A DNA stretch of 64,000 nt from Bacteroidales bacterium. GTDB lineage: Bacteria; Bacteroidota; Bacteroidia; Bacteroidales; P3. Positions 1 through 9,067 of the stretch are shown here, in pieces. How positions within the stretch are numbered: position 1 is the stretch's first letter; every line of letters begins with the position of its first letter. The stretch covers positions 34,662-98,661 of the forward strand of contig JAGBOF010000012.1 of the NCBI GenBank assembly GCA_017633985.1, read 5' to 3'. The translations under genes were made by a program, and so were the position numbers. The notes beneath the pieces were generated by a model, which worked only from the letters and a program-made list of their open reading frames with translations, had not been told where the DNA came from and ran no database searches.

Positions 1-1481
<1,481 letters not shown>

Positions 1482-1507
1482 TTATAATTAATGTATAACT
1501 TGACGGA

Positions 1508-1786
1508 TTAGATTACAGCGTAAATATCACTTTCACGCATTATAAGGTATTTTTCACCCTCATAAGTAATCTCCGTTCCCGAATATTTGCCGTAAAGCAC
1601 CTTATCGCCTTTTTTAACAGTCATCGGTTCGTCTTTTTTACCTGTTCCGACTGCTATAACTTCACCTTCCATAGGTTTTTCTTTCGCTGTATCTGGAATA
1701 ATTATTCCGCTTGATGTTTTTTCTTCAGCTTCTGCAGGCTTTACAAGTACTCTGTCTGCAAGTGGTTTAATATTTAATTTTGCCAT
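1508..1786 (-). CDS. groES: Co-chaperonin GroES
   Basis: 10-kDa co-chaperonin, 92 residues, the lid of the GroEL folding chamber. The protein starts [20 protein letters not shown] and includes the mobile-loop region [21 protein letters not shown] and the [16 protein letters not shown] end typical of the family. It is the first gene of groES-groEL. The upstream region is about 1 kb long and contains closely spaced TGACA copies that may be a heat-shock control site. Full length, nothing missing. Confidence 0.98.
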   Translation of the reverse strand: MAKLNIKPLADRVLVKPAEAEEKTSSGIIIPDTAKEKPMEGEVIAVGTGKKDEPMTVKKGDKVLYGKYSGTEITYEGEKYLIMRESDIYAVI

Positions 1787-1880
1787 TTTTTGTTTTTATT
1801 TTTATTGTTTAACTTATTATGATTTTCTTTTTTCAAAAACACATACGCTTTCTTCTAATTATGTGCCAAAATCTATTTCC

Positions 1881-1921
1881 TGACAAAATGACATACCGAA
1901 ATATTCCCATACCTATGACAT
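1881..1921 (-). promoter_or_regulatory. Candidate control site upstream of groES
   Basis: TGACA occurs at 1881-1885 and 1889-1893 separated by AAA, and again at 1916-1920; on the transcribed strand this reads TGTCA-TTT-TGTCA. It lies 95-135 bases before the groES start. The CIRCE operator of HrcA was not seen. The spacing is suggestive of an operator or a special promoter, but which protein reads it is unknown. Confidence 0.35.
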
Positions 1922-1966
1922 TTATTCCTGCCCCTACCCTTTTGATTGACGCCTTATATCGCTTGA

Positions 1967-2079
1967 CCGCCGCCCCGTGGCACATTATTTTGAAAAAAAC
2001 TGTTTTTTTACCCTAAAAAAACCCTTTTTTTGACTCAAAAAAACAGTTTTTTTCGGATTAATACGCCACGGGGCGGCAG
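1967..2079. repeat. Large palindromic element with three A7-NNN-T7 modules (copy 1)
   Basis: Outer arms GCCGCCCCGTGGC (1969-1981) and GCCACGGGGCGGC (2065-2077) are exact reverse complements. Inside are three modules of seven A, three bases, seven T, with centres CTG (1993-2009), CCC (2015-2031) and CAG (2037-2053), spaced 22 bp. The first and third modules are reverse complements, so the whole element can form one long hairpin or cruciform. A second copy with the same plan lies at 61881-61987. No coding function is visible. Confidence 0.85.
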
Positions 2080-2184
2080 CAACATGCTTTAGGGCGCAAA
2101 TTTTTCTTATCAAGGCTGCATTATCCTGCACTTTTACATCAATTAACAGCAATATCCGTCAAATCATTTAACATGCAAAAATAC

Positions 2185-2403
2185 AAATCACCGCAATACA
2201 TCTGCAAATCAGCATAATTTTTCAAAAAATCAGCATAAAATCTCCGTAAAATCAGCGTAATTTTTCAAAAAAATATGCGTATTTTCTTCGTAACCAAGCG
2301 TAATACCTCCGCAACTACGCACAATATCCCCACAAATCAACGTAACACTTTCTCAAATCAATGTAACACTTTCTCAAAACAGCGTAATATCTCCGCAACT
2401 TCC
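2185..2403. repeat. Degenerate 21-bp tandem array, about 10 units
   Basis: Units resembling AATCAGCGTAATNTCTCCGC recur with cores at about 2191, 2212, 2233, 2255, 2277, 2298, 2319, 2340, 2361 and 2382, steps of 21-22 bp. Two neighbouring units (2335-2376) are almost identical; others have drifted. There are no unique spacers, so this is not CRISPR. The AATCAGCG word also occurs in the modules of the arrays at 5661 and 42345, suggesting kinship. Confidence 0.7.
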
Positions 2404-2733
2404 TTTAATTGGCACTTATTTAACTTACTCTTTGCAATAAATCGGCGGAAATAAGCATCCGAATGCGTATCGGTTGCGGCAGGTTAACAAAAATCATCTT
2501 TGTTTTCAAATTCCTTTTTCTCAAAAATCTGTCTGCCGTAACGGTTATATGCTCTAACAAAGTTTAAACGATATTTCTATGCTGCAAGATGGCGCGCAGA
2601 AGCGATTATGATGATAAAGATTATATTTTTGTATTATTTCAGTTTCATAATACCTTAATTATAAGCAACAATTTGCGGTGCTTATCAAATATTATTATAG
2701 GGAAAAACTTTTTCTTACGGTCCGTATTATCAA
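2404..2733. other. Intergenic stretch, no gene recognised
   Basis: AT-rich sequence between the tandem array and the secG terminator. Reading frames are short and carry no recognisable protein; no tRNA or known RNA motif was seen. Confidence 0.6.
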
Positions 2734-2769
2734 AATAACGGTATTCTACTTACGTAAAATACCGTTATT
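2734..2769 (-). terminator. Terminator after secG
   Basis: AATAACGGTATT (2734-2745) and AATACCGTTATT (2758-2769) form a perfect 12-bp stem with a 12-base loop 20 bases past the secG stop. On the reverse strand it is followed by TTTTGAT, consistent with factor-independent termination. Confidence 0.75.
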
Positions 2770-2789
2770 ATATGTATGCAATATAACTG

Positions 2790-3113
2790 TTAGTTACCTT
2801 GCGGGGTTGCTGTGTTGTTGTTCTGTGTTGCAGCAGGTAAGTTAGTATTAATGTTCAATCCGCTGTTTGCAGAATCCTGCATTGTCTGACGTGAAGGAAC
2901 CAATGCTGCAGACAAAATACATAATACAACCATGGCAGCAGCCAATACCCATGTAGTTTTCTCTAGAAAATCAGTTGTTTTTCTTACACCCATCACTTGG
3001 TTTTGTGATGCGAAATTAGCAGCCAATCCGCCGCCCTTACCGTTTTGTACCAAAACTACGAAAGCAAGCAATAATGCTGCAAGCATAATTAATACTGTGA
3101 TTACTATAAACAT
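2790..3113 (-). CDS. secG: Protein-export membrane protein SecG
   Basis: Small accessory subunit of the SecYEG translocon in the inner membrane, 107 residues. Two membrane helices are evident (about residues 2-22 and 54-71), joined by the conserved cytoplasmic loop QNGKGGGLAANFAS and the following GVRKTTDFLEK segment. The C-terminal 30 residues are Asn/Thr-rich and low in complexity. It lies 31 bases downstream of the TPR gene and is followed by a strong hairpin, so the two probably form one transcript. Confidence 0.93.
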   Translation of the reverse strand: MFIVITVLIMLAALLLAFVVLVQNGKGGGLAANFASQNQVMGVRKTTDFLEKTTWVLAAAMVVLCILSAALVPSRQTMQDSANSGLNINTNLPAATQNNNTATPQGN

Positions 3114-3144
3114 TTTTGTACTGTTTTTTGGTTATTTATTTTAT

Positions 3145-3768
3145 TTAACTATTTTTCAATATCTCTATCTGATTGTTATAATACATCTCTTTTTTAGGAT
3201 TCTGCATAATAAGTTGCTGATAGATCTTCAATGCCTTGGCTTTGTCTCCCTGTTTGGCATAAACCTTTGCCATTGTCTCGGTAACGAATTTAAATTCTTT
3301 CTTTGCGCTCTCCTTAATCGCCCGCTCTATTGTTATATCATCCGATACGCTGTTTCTTTCGTCCTTATTGTCAATTTGCACCTTCGGATTCTCAATTTTC
3401 AAAAACCTTTCAAGCAATTCCTGCCGTGTAGGGTTATCGCTCAATTGTTCATCCTGATAAGAATTTATTTTAGTTATTATATCCTCTTTTACATTCTCCG
3501 ATTGCTGCGGTATCTTAACCTTGGGTGTTGTATCTATATTGTTTAATATATTTTTCAAATACTCTCTGTCGGTTATATAGATACCTGCCACATGCAGCAA
3601 ATTCGTTTTATTGAAACTGTTCAATATGTAAGCAAACTTAACTGACAACACCTTGAATACGGAACTGTACGGATATTTTGCAGACAACCTTTCCGTTGCC
3701 AGCAAATCCTGCATACCGACCATACTGTCATCCATTAATAATATTTCGTTAAGTTTGATTCTGTCCAT
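3145..3768 (-). CDS. Hypothetical TPR-tail protein upstream of secG
   Basis: A 207-residue cytosolic-looking protein without signal peptide or membrane segment. The last 45 residues (AKVYAKQGDKAKALKIYQQL) read as one tetratricopeptide hairpin, suggesting a protein-binding role; the rest is charged and helical, with no catalytic motif. Its neighbour secG hints at a link with export, but that is only context. A good -33/-7 promoter lies directly upstream (3791-3821). Function unknown. Confidence 0.75.
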   Translation of the reverse strand: MDRIKLNEILLMDDSMVGMQDLLATERLSAKYPYSSVFKVLSVKFAYILNSFNKTNLLHVAGIYITDREYLKNILNNIDTTPKVKIPQQSENVKEDIITKINSYQDEQLSDNPTRQELLERFLKIENPKVQIDNKDERNSVSDDITIERAIKESAKKEFKFVTETMAKVYAKQGDKAKALKIYQQLIMQNPKKEMYYNNQIEILKNS

Positions 3769-3790
3769 TTATCGCCCAATTTCAAGGGTG

Positions 3791-3821
3791 CAAAATTACA
3801 AAAAAATTAATTTACAGCAAA
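3791..3821 (-). promoter_or_regulatory. Promoter of the TPR gene and secG
   Basis: On the reverse strand, TTTG (3818-3821) lies 19 bases before TAATTTTG (3791-3798), matching the Bacteroidota -33 TTTG / -7 TANNTTTG consensus. The expected start of transcription is close to the gene's ATG at 3768. Confidence 0.75.
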
Positions 3822-3839
3822 AAAAAGTCCGAAAAAACA

Positions 3840-3869
3840 TTGCTATAATAAAAAAACTTCGTAATTTTG
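3840..3869 (+). promoter_or_regulatory. Promoter of rpmH
   Basis: TTG (3840-3842), a 19-base spacer and TAATTTTG (3862-3869) match the Bacteroidota promoter consensus, 45 bases before the rpmH start. It is back to back with the reverse-strand promoter at 3791-3821. Confidence 0.78.
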
Positions 3870-3914
3870 CAAACCGAATTTCAGAATAAATAATTTTAGA
3901 AAATATTATAAGCA

Positions 3915-4061
3915 ATGAAGAGAACATTTCAACCATCAAGAAGAAAAAGAGTTAATAAACACGGTTTTAGAGAAAGAATGTCTACTACAAGCGGAAGAAA
4001 AATCTTAAACGCACGCAGAAGACACGGCAGAAAAAAATTAACTGTATCTGACGAAAGATAA
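3915..4061 (+). CDS. rpmH: 50S ribosomal protein L34
   Basis: Ribosomal protein of 48 residues. The translation starts [19 protein letters not shown] and ends KKLTVSDER, matching the L34 family from end to end, with the usual excess of Arg and Lys. It has its own promoter (3840-3869) and terminator (4098-4128), so it looks monocistronic. dnaA and rnpA, the common neighbours in many bacteria, are not beside it here. Confidence 0.97.
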   Translation: MKRTFQPSRRKRVNKHGFRERMSTTSGRKILNARRRHGRKKLTVSDER

Positions 4062-4097
4062 TTTTCCTAAACAACAGGTATTAACCGAAAAATTTTC

Positions 4098-4128
4098 AGC
4101 ATTGTAATTAAATTGCAGTGCTTTTTTT
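4098..4128 (+). terminator. Terminator after rpmH
   Basis: AGCATTG (4098-4104) pairs with CAGTGCT (4116-4122, one G-T pair) and is followed by seven T. It falls inside the longest reading of the next gene, which argues for that gene starting later, at 4188. Confidence 0.75.
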
Positions 4129-4187
4129 GTTTAAAAATTCCGATAATAAGCGATCTAAAGCAACAAAATCACAAAAAGCCTATATCC

Positions 4188-5606
4188 ATGGGAAGAAAAA
4201 AAGAAAAATACACACTGGAAAACATACAAATCACAGGATTTGCCGCCGAAGGTAACGCATTTGTAAAAACGGACGGCAAAGTTATTTTCCTGCCTTACGC
4301 AGTCCCGGGAGACATTGCGGATATTGAAGTATTCAAACAAAAGAAATCTTATTGCGAAGCGAGAGTTATTAAAATAAACTCTTATTCCGACAAACGCACC
4401 GAGGTTAAATGCCCGCACTTTTCTTATTGCGGCGGATGCAAATGGCAGATGCTTGATTACAATTGGCAACTTAACTATAAGCAACAGCAAGTCATTGACA
4501 ATTTGACACGCATCGGTAAAATCAATTGCGACAATATTTCGCCTATTGAAGGTTCTGACAAAATATATTATTACAGAAACAAACTTGAGTTCACGTTTTC
4601 CGACAAGGCATGGGTAAAAGATTTTGTTAAGGGGCAACAATCCGAACCTGCATTGGGATTTCATGTAAGCGGATTGTTTGACAAAGTGCTTAATATCGAA
4701 AACTGCGTCCTGCAAAAAGACATTTCCAATCAAATACGTAACTTTTTAAGGCAATATACAATCTCAAAAAACATACCTTATTATAATATACGCAACCACG
4801 AAGGCATGATGAGAACATTAGTTATCAGAACAACCGAAAATGATGACTTGATGGTGCTTGTAGCCTTTGCAAAAGATGACAAAGAAGTTATAACCGACGT
4901 TTTAACCGCCTTAAAAAAGCAATTCCCGCAGATAACATCGCTTCAATATTGCATAAACGACAAAATGAACGACTCTTTGGCGGACAGGGACTTCATATTA
5001 TTTGACGGAAAAGAGTATATAACCGAATATATGCCGCGTTACAAACAGCCCGACCAAGAACCGCTGAAATTCAAAATCCGCCCTAAAACTTTTTATCAGA
5101 CAAATGCTCCGCAGGCTCTCAAACTGTATACTTTTGCCGCTGATTTTGCTGACATAAACAGCAGCGACACCGTTTACGACCTCTATACAGGCACAGGGAC
5201 AATCGCTAATTTCGTTGCCCAAAGGGCAAAAAAAGTTGTAGGCATCGAATATGTGGAACAAGCAGTGGAAGACGCCGCAATCAACAGCCGCGAAAACGGA
5301 ATAAACAACACTGTTTTTTATGCTGGTGACATGGCTAAAGTTTTCACCGATGAATTTATCGCCTCAAACGGAAGTCCCGACATAATAATAACCGATCCGC
5401 CGAGAAACGGAATGGATGCAAAGGTGGTAAGTCAGATATTGAAGATTTCGCCCAAACGTATCGTCTACATCTCATGCAATCCTGCAACGCAGGCAAGGGA
5501 TTTAATGATGATGTCCCAGCAATATGATGTAAAAAAGATACAACCTGTGGATATGTTCCCGCATACCCATCATATAGAAAACGTTGTTTTGCTTGAAAAA
5601 AGGTAA
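4188..5606 (+). CDS. rlmD: 23S rRNA (uracil-5-)-methyltransferase, RlmD/TrmA family
   Basis: SAM-dependent RNA methyltransferase making 5-methyluridine. With the start at 4188 (472 residues) an N-terminal TRAM domain is followed by [4Fe-4S] cysteines C75, C81, C84 and C173, the SAM-binding YDLYTGTGT motif, the DPPRNGM segment and the catalytic Cys430 in SCNPATQ. A longer frame begins at 4113, but its first 25 codons overlap the rpmH terminator and do not resemble the family, which begins as MGRKKEKYTLENIQITG does. Which uridine (U1939 or another) it modifies cannot be told from sequence alone. Confidence 0.92.
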   Translation: MGRKKEKYTLENIQITGFAAEGNAFVKTDGKVIFLPYAVPGDIADIEVFKQKKSYCEARVIKINSYSDKRTEVKCPHFSYCGGCKWQMLDYNWQLNYKQQQVIDNLTRIGKINCDNISPIEGSDKIYYYRNKLEFTFSDKAWVKDFVKGQQSEPALGFHVSGLFDKVLNIENCVLQKDISNQIRNFLRQYTISKNIPYYNIRNHEGMMRTLVIRTTENDDLMVLVAFAKDDKEVITDVLTALKKQFPQITSLQYCINDKMNDSLADRDFILFDGKEYITEYMPRYKQPDQEPLKFKIRPKTFYQTNAPQALKLYTFAADFADINSSDTVYDLYTGTGTIANFVAQRAKKVVGIEYVEQAVEDAAINSRENGINNTVFYAGDMAKVFTDEFIASNGSPDIIITDPPRNGMDAKVVSQILKISPKRIVYISCNPATQARDLMMMSQQYDVKKIQPVDMFPHTHHIENVVLLEKR

Positions 5607-5660
5607 AAAAACGCACCTTTGTAACCGTCTGTATTTATGAATAATACAAACGGCAAAAAT

Positions 5661-5777
5661 AATCAGCGATATTAATAATTTTTTATCGCTGATCAGTAAA
5701 TTTTCGTCGCTGATTATTTTACTCAAACGGCGTTTTATTTTATTAAAACGCCGTCTTAATAATTGGGCATTGCGCCG
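5661..5777. repeat. 21-bp module array A, rlmD/thiH junction
   Basis: Module centres lie at about 5666, 5689, 5710, 5730 and 5751 (steps 23, 21, 20, 21). The first three modules are ATCAGCGAT/TCGCTGAT type; the last two are the palindromic AAACGGCGTTT and AAAACGCCGT type, which are mutual reverse complements and can pair. A drifted further module may lie near 5773. The array separates two same-strand genes. Confidence 0.8.
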
Positions 5778-5826
5778 CATATTAAAATTATCCCCGATAA
5801 TCCTTTAGAAATTGCATTAATTGTCG

Positions 5827-5834
5827 TAAATTTG
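5827..5834 (+). promoter_or_regulatory. -7 box upstream of thiH
   Basis: TAAATTTG matches TANNTTTG, 81 bases before the thiH start. No good -33 TTTG is present at the usual distance, so this is a tentative promoter. Confidence 0.45.
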
Positions 5835-5915
5835 CAAAACAAAAGCGATGTAACAATATTGCACTTTTGCTAAACTTCAAAAGATTATTTAAATACTAAA
5901 TACAGAATTAAGATT

Positions 5916-7025
5916 ATGGAATTCTACGATACTATAAAGGATTTGGTTTGGGAAGAAGTGACTGAAAGTGTTTATGGCAAGACGGACGCTGACGTGAGAA
6001 AGGCATTGGGAAAAGAGACATTGACTATAGAGGATTTCAAGGCGTTGATTTCGCCCGCTGCCGAGAAATATTTGGAACAGATGGCTGTAATGTCACGCCG
6101 TATAACGCAAAAACGCTTCGGCAAGGTTATGCAGTTTTACATACCGATGTACCTTTCCAACGAATGCAGCAACCATTGCATCTACTGCGGCTTCAACCAC
6201 AATAACGATATTGCCCGCAAAACGCTTAACGACGAAGAAATCCTTGAGGAAATAAAGGTGATTAAATCCATGGGATACGACAATGTTCTTTTGCTGACAG
6301 GAGAATTTCCGCGTTTGGTGGGTGCCGATTACATTGAACACGCCATAAAACTTTGCAGGGAGCATTTTTCTGCCATAAATTTGGAGGTTTATCCCATGAA
6401 AACGGAGGAATACAAACGTATGGCGGATGCAGGATGCAATTCAGTCTACATTTACCAAGAAACATTCAACGAAAAACGCTATAAAGTCTATCATCCCAAG
6501 GGCATGAAAAGCAATTACCGCTGGCGTTTGGGCACTCCCGAACGTATTGCACAGGCAGGAATGCACAGGGTTGGCATGGGAGCATTAATAGGACTGGAAG
6601 AATGGCGTACGGAAATGGTATATTTGGCTATGCACCTACGTTTTATGACAAAGAACTATTGGCAAACGAAATACTCCTTGTCATTCCCGCGTATGCGTCC
6701 CGCAGCGGGCGGCTACCAACCTAATTTCCTTATGAGTGAAAAGCAGTTTGCGCAGGCTTTGTGGGCGTTCCGTATATTTGACAACGACATTGAAATCAGT
6801 ATGTCCACAAGGGAAACGCGTAATATGAGAGATCATTTCATTACATTGGGCGTTACTTCCGTCAGTGCTGGCTCTCATACCGATCCGGGCGGATATGCTC
6901 ACCCTGATACCGAGTTGGAACAATTCCATATCAACGATGACAGAGATGTTAAGCAGATGGAAGAAATGGTAAGAAAGCAAGGTTACGACGTTATCTACAA
7001 AGACTGGGACCGCGGACTGAACTAA
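5916..7025 (+). CDS. thiH: 2-iminoacetate synthase ThiH (radical SAM)
   Basis: Radical SAM tyrosine lyase that makes 2-iminoacetate (dehydroglycine) for the thiazole ring of thiamine. The 369-residue protein has the cluster motif C84-x3-C88-x2-C91 (NECSNHCIYCGF), YPMKTEEYK, and GALIGLEEWRTE, and ends in IYKDWDRGLN as ThiH does. The extra C-terminal cysteines of the related HydG are absent. Its usual partners thiG, thiF, thiS and thiE are not in the window, so it stands alone here between two repeat arrays. Confidence 0.92.
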   Translation: MEFYDTIKDLVWEEVTESVYGKTDADVRKALGKETLTIEDFKALISPAAEKYLEQMAVMSRRITQKRFGKVMQFYIPMYLSNECSNHCIYCGFNHNNDIARKTLNDEEILEEIKVIKSMGYDNVLLLTGEFPRLVGADYIEHAIKLCREHFSAINLEVYPMKTEEYKRMADAGCNSVYIYQETFNEKRYKVYHPKGMKSNYRWRLGTPERIAQAGMHRVGMGALIGLEEWRTEMVYLAMHLRFMTKNYWQTKYSLSFPRMRPAAGGYQPNFLMSEKQFAQALWAFRIFDNDIEISMSTRETRNMRDHFITLGVTSVSAGSHTDPGGYAHPDTELEQFHINDDRDVKQMEEMVRKQGYDVIYKDWDRGLN

Positions 7026-7085
7026 AAACGCCGCAGAGGCTGTTTTCAGCGTTGTTTTCGGGTAAAACTTCCGCATTTTTGCGAT
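7026..7085. repeat. Weak 21-bp module array after thiH
   Basis: AAAACGCCGC, GCGTTGTTTT and CCGCATTTT cores fall at about 7031, 7052 and 7073, exactly 21 bp apart, but the modules have diverged from the consensus. Probably a decayed member of the array family. Confidence 0.45.
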
Positions 7086-7112
7086 TTAAAGAACTTTAAT
7101 ATTGTTAAAACA

Positions 7113-7718
7113 ATGAACAAAAGACGCAGTACAGTAATTTTAGTCGTTATCGGCGTGTTTTTACTTATTTCCGTATTCTGTTTAGTGCCTATAATCTTCG
7201 GCATATACGACAATATGTCACTTTGGCCTAATTTCTACGGAGCGTTGATGGGTGTTATCCTGACGGCAGTCACAACCGTTGTCCTGCTTTTGGGACAAAC
7301 TTCAAGCGAAGAAGAGAAAGAACGGAACACAAAGGTATTTGAAGAAAAAATAAACGTATATAAAGAGTTTTTGCAAATATTCTGCAAAATTATAGAGGAC
7401 GGAAAAATTGACAAAACAAACAAAATACAACTCCAATTCCAACTTTCTTACATTGCAATGCACACAAAAAGCGAGCATATCAAACAAATAAGCAGTCAGG
7501 TCAAGACTATCGTCCTTAAAATAACGGATGACAAGATTGAGAACTACATGCCGCAACTTTTTACAATCGTTCAGTCTTTCAGGGAAGAACTTTACGGCGA
7601 TAAATCCAAACTTTCGCAAAACGATATAAAGAATATTGACGCTGCTATCTCCAATTTCTCCGCTATAATGATGACCGAAAAAGAAAAAGCCGAATATTTG
7701 AGATGTCATAATTGCTGA
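7113..7718 (+). CDS. Hypothetical protein with two N-terminal membrane helices
   Basis: A 201-residue protein with two hydrophobic helices (about residues 9-31 and 41-61) separated by a short loop, then a charged, probably coiled segment EEEKERNTKVFEEKINVYKE and a helical cytosolic domain without catalytic motif. The YGALMGVILTAVTTVVLLLGQT second helix followed by an EKxxKVFEEKIxVYKEFL region resembles small Bacteroidota membrane proteins of unknown role. No operon partner is obvious; it ends 92 bases before the U32 gene. Confidence 0.7.
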   Translation: MNKRRSTVILVVIGVFLLISVFCLVPIIFGIYDNMSLWPNFYGALMGVILTAVTTVVLLLGQTSSEEEKERNTKVFEEKINVYKEFLQIFCKIIEDGKIDKTNKIQLQFQLSYIAMHTKSEHIKQISSQVKTIVLKITDDKIENYMPQLFTIVQSFREELYGDKSKLSQNDIKNIDAAISNFSAIMMTEKEKAEYLRCHNC

Positions 7719-7770
7719 TAAATTTTCACGTCTTTTGCTTGAATTATTACAAACGCATAAAAATAATGCG

Positions 7771-7778
7771 TAACTTTG
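7771..7778 (+). promoter_or_regulatory. -7 box upstream of the U32 peptidase gene
   Basis: TAACTTTG matches TANNTTTG, 32 bases before the start codon. The -33 element is weak. Confidence 0.5.
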
Positions 7779-7810
7779 CACTTTCAAATTTTAATACGTA
7801 AAATATAATA

Positions 7811-9067
7811 ATGAATATAGAGGATTTTGAAATTATGTCGCCCGTGGGGAGTTACGAATCCTTATCGGCGGCAATCCAAGCGGGTGCTGACAGCGTTTAT
7901 TTCGGAGTGGGCAGTCTTAATATGCGTTCCCACAGCGCTAACAACTTCAATCTTGACGATTTAAAGCAGATTTGTGAGATTGCAAAGACCAATAGCGTCA
8001 AAACTTACTTAACTGTCAATACCGTAATCTATGATGACGAAATTGAGTACATGCACTCTGTCGTTGATACGGCCAAACAGAGCGGTGTAAACGCAATAAT
8101 TGCCTCCGATATGGCGGTTATCTCCTACGCAAACGCAATCGGTATGGAAATTCACTTATCCACGCAATGTAACATCACCAATTACGAAGCGGTGAAGTAT
8201 TATTCTCAATTTGCGGACGTAATTGTTACCGCCAGGGAGTTGAGTTTGGACAAAGTAAAGGCCATCACCGAGCGCATAAAGGCCGAAAACCTGAAAGGAA
8301 AAGGCGGCAAACTGATGCGTATTGAGTGTTTTGTACACGGAGCACTGTGTATGGCGGTATCGGGAAAGTGTTATATTTCGCTCGATAACGCAAATATGAG
8401 TGCCAACCGCGGAGCCTGTTTGCAATTTTGCAGACGTCCTTACCGCGTAACGGACACTGACGGCGGTACGGAGTTAGTTGTTGACAACGAGTACATAATG
8501 TCGCCCAAGGATTTGAAGACTATTGATTTTTTGGACAAGATAATCGATGCCGGGGTGCGGGTTTTCAAAATTGAAGGGCGCGGACGTTCGCCTGAATACG
8601 TAAAAGTCGTTACCGAATGCTACAAAACCGCACTTAAAGCCTACATCGACGGCACTTGGAACGAAGAATTGAAAACGCAATTGAACGAAAAATTAAAAAA
8701 AGTCTACAACCGCGGATTTTGGGACGGCTATTATTTGGGCCGAAAAGTCGGTGAATGGAGCGAAAACTACGGTTCGCAAGCCACAACCACCAAGATTTTC
8801 GTCGGAACGGTGACAAATTATTTCAAAAATATAGGTGTAGCGGAGGTAAGAATGGAAACGGGGGATTTATCCTTAGGCGACGGGATTTACATCATAGGTC
8901 CGACGACGGGAGTTCAGGAAAACACAATCCGCGAGTTGCGTTTTGACTTAAAAAACGTGGAAAAAGCAGAAAAAGGACAGATGATTTCGCTTCCGACAGC
9001 GGATACCGTCCGCCGTAACGACAAAGTGTATAAAATAGTTCACAAAAAAGATGAAAATAAAGGCTAA
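7811..9067 (+). CDS. Peptidase U32 family protein (TrhP/RlhA-like)
   Basis: U32 proteins studied in bacteria take part in prephenate-dependent tRNA or rRNA hydroxylation rather than proteolysis. This 418-residue protein begins with the family's APVGSYES-like segment (MSPVGSYESLSAAIQAGADS), contains the cysteine set ECFVHGALCMAVSGKC and CLQFC, and the EGRGRSPEYV motif. The C-terminal 90 residues look like a small beta-barrel domain. It overlaps the next gene by 17 bases, so the two are translationally coupled. The exact RNA target is inferred only from the family. Confidence 0.88.
   Translation: MNIEDFEIMSPVGSYESLSAAIQAGADSVYFGVGSLNMRSHSANNFNLDDLKQICEIAKTNSVKTYLTVNTVIYDDEIEYMHSVVDTAKQSGVNAIIASDMAVISYANAIGMEIHLSTQCNITNYEAVKYYSQFADVIVTARELSLDKVKAITERIKAENLKGKGGKLMRIECFVHGALCMAVSGKCYISLDNANMSANRGACLQFCRRPYRVTDTDGGTELVVDNEYIMSPKDLKTIDFLDKIIDAGVRVFKIEGRGRSPEYVKVVTECYKTALKAYIDGTWNEELKTQLNEKLKKVYNRGFWDGYYLGRKVGEWSENYGSQATTTKIFVGTVTNYFKNIGVAEVRMETGDLSLGDGIYIIGPTTGVQENTIRELRFDLKNVEKAEKGQMISLPTADTVRRNDKVYKIVHKKDENKG

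Noticed and set aside
1819..2016. Small frame reading into the A7-NNN-T7 palindrome
   Set aside because: It runs through the repeat arm, has no ribosome-binding context and no protein-like composition.
2185..2403. CRISPR-like tandem array upstream of groES
   Set aside because: Units follow each other directly with no unique spacers, unit sequence drifts, and there are no cas genes.
2932..3546. Forward-strand frame of 204 codons across secG and the TPR gene
   Set aside because: It lies antisense to two good genes, is rich in improbable hydrophobic/cysteine stretches and matches nothing known.
4113..4187. Longer N-terminus for the RlmD-like methyltransferase
   Set aside because: The extra codons overlap the rpmH terminator and do not fit the family; the ATG at 4188 gives the normal start.
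5916..7025. HydG, as a partner of the HydE gene at 27632
   Set aside because: Length and ending match ThiH, and the extra C-terminal cysteine cluster of HydG is absent.
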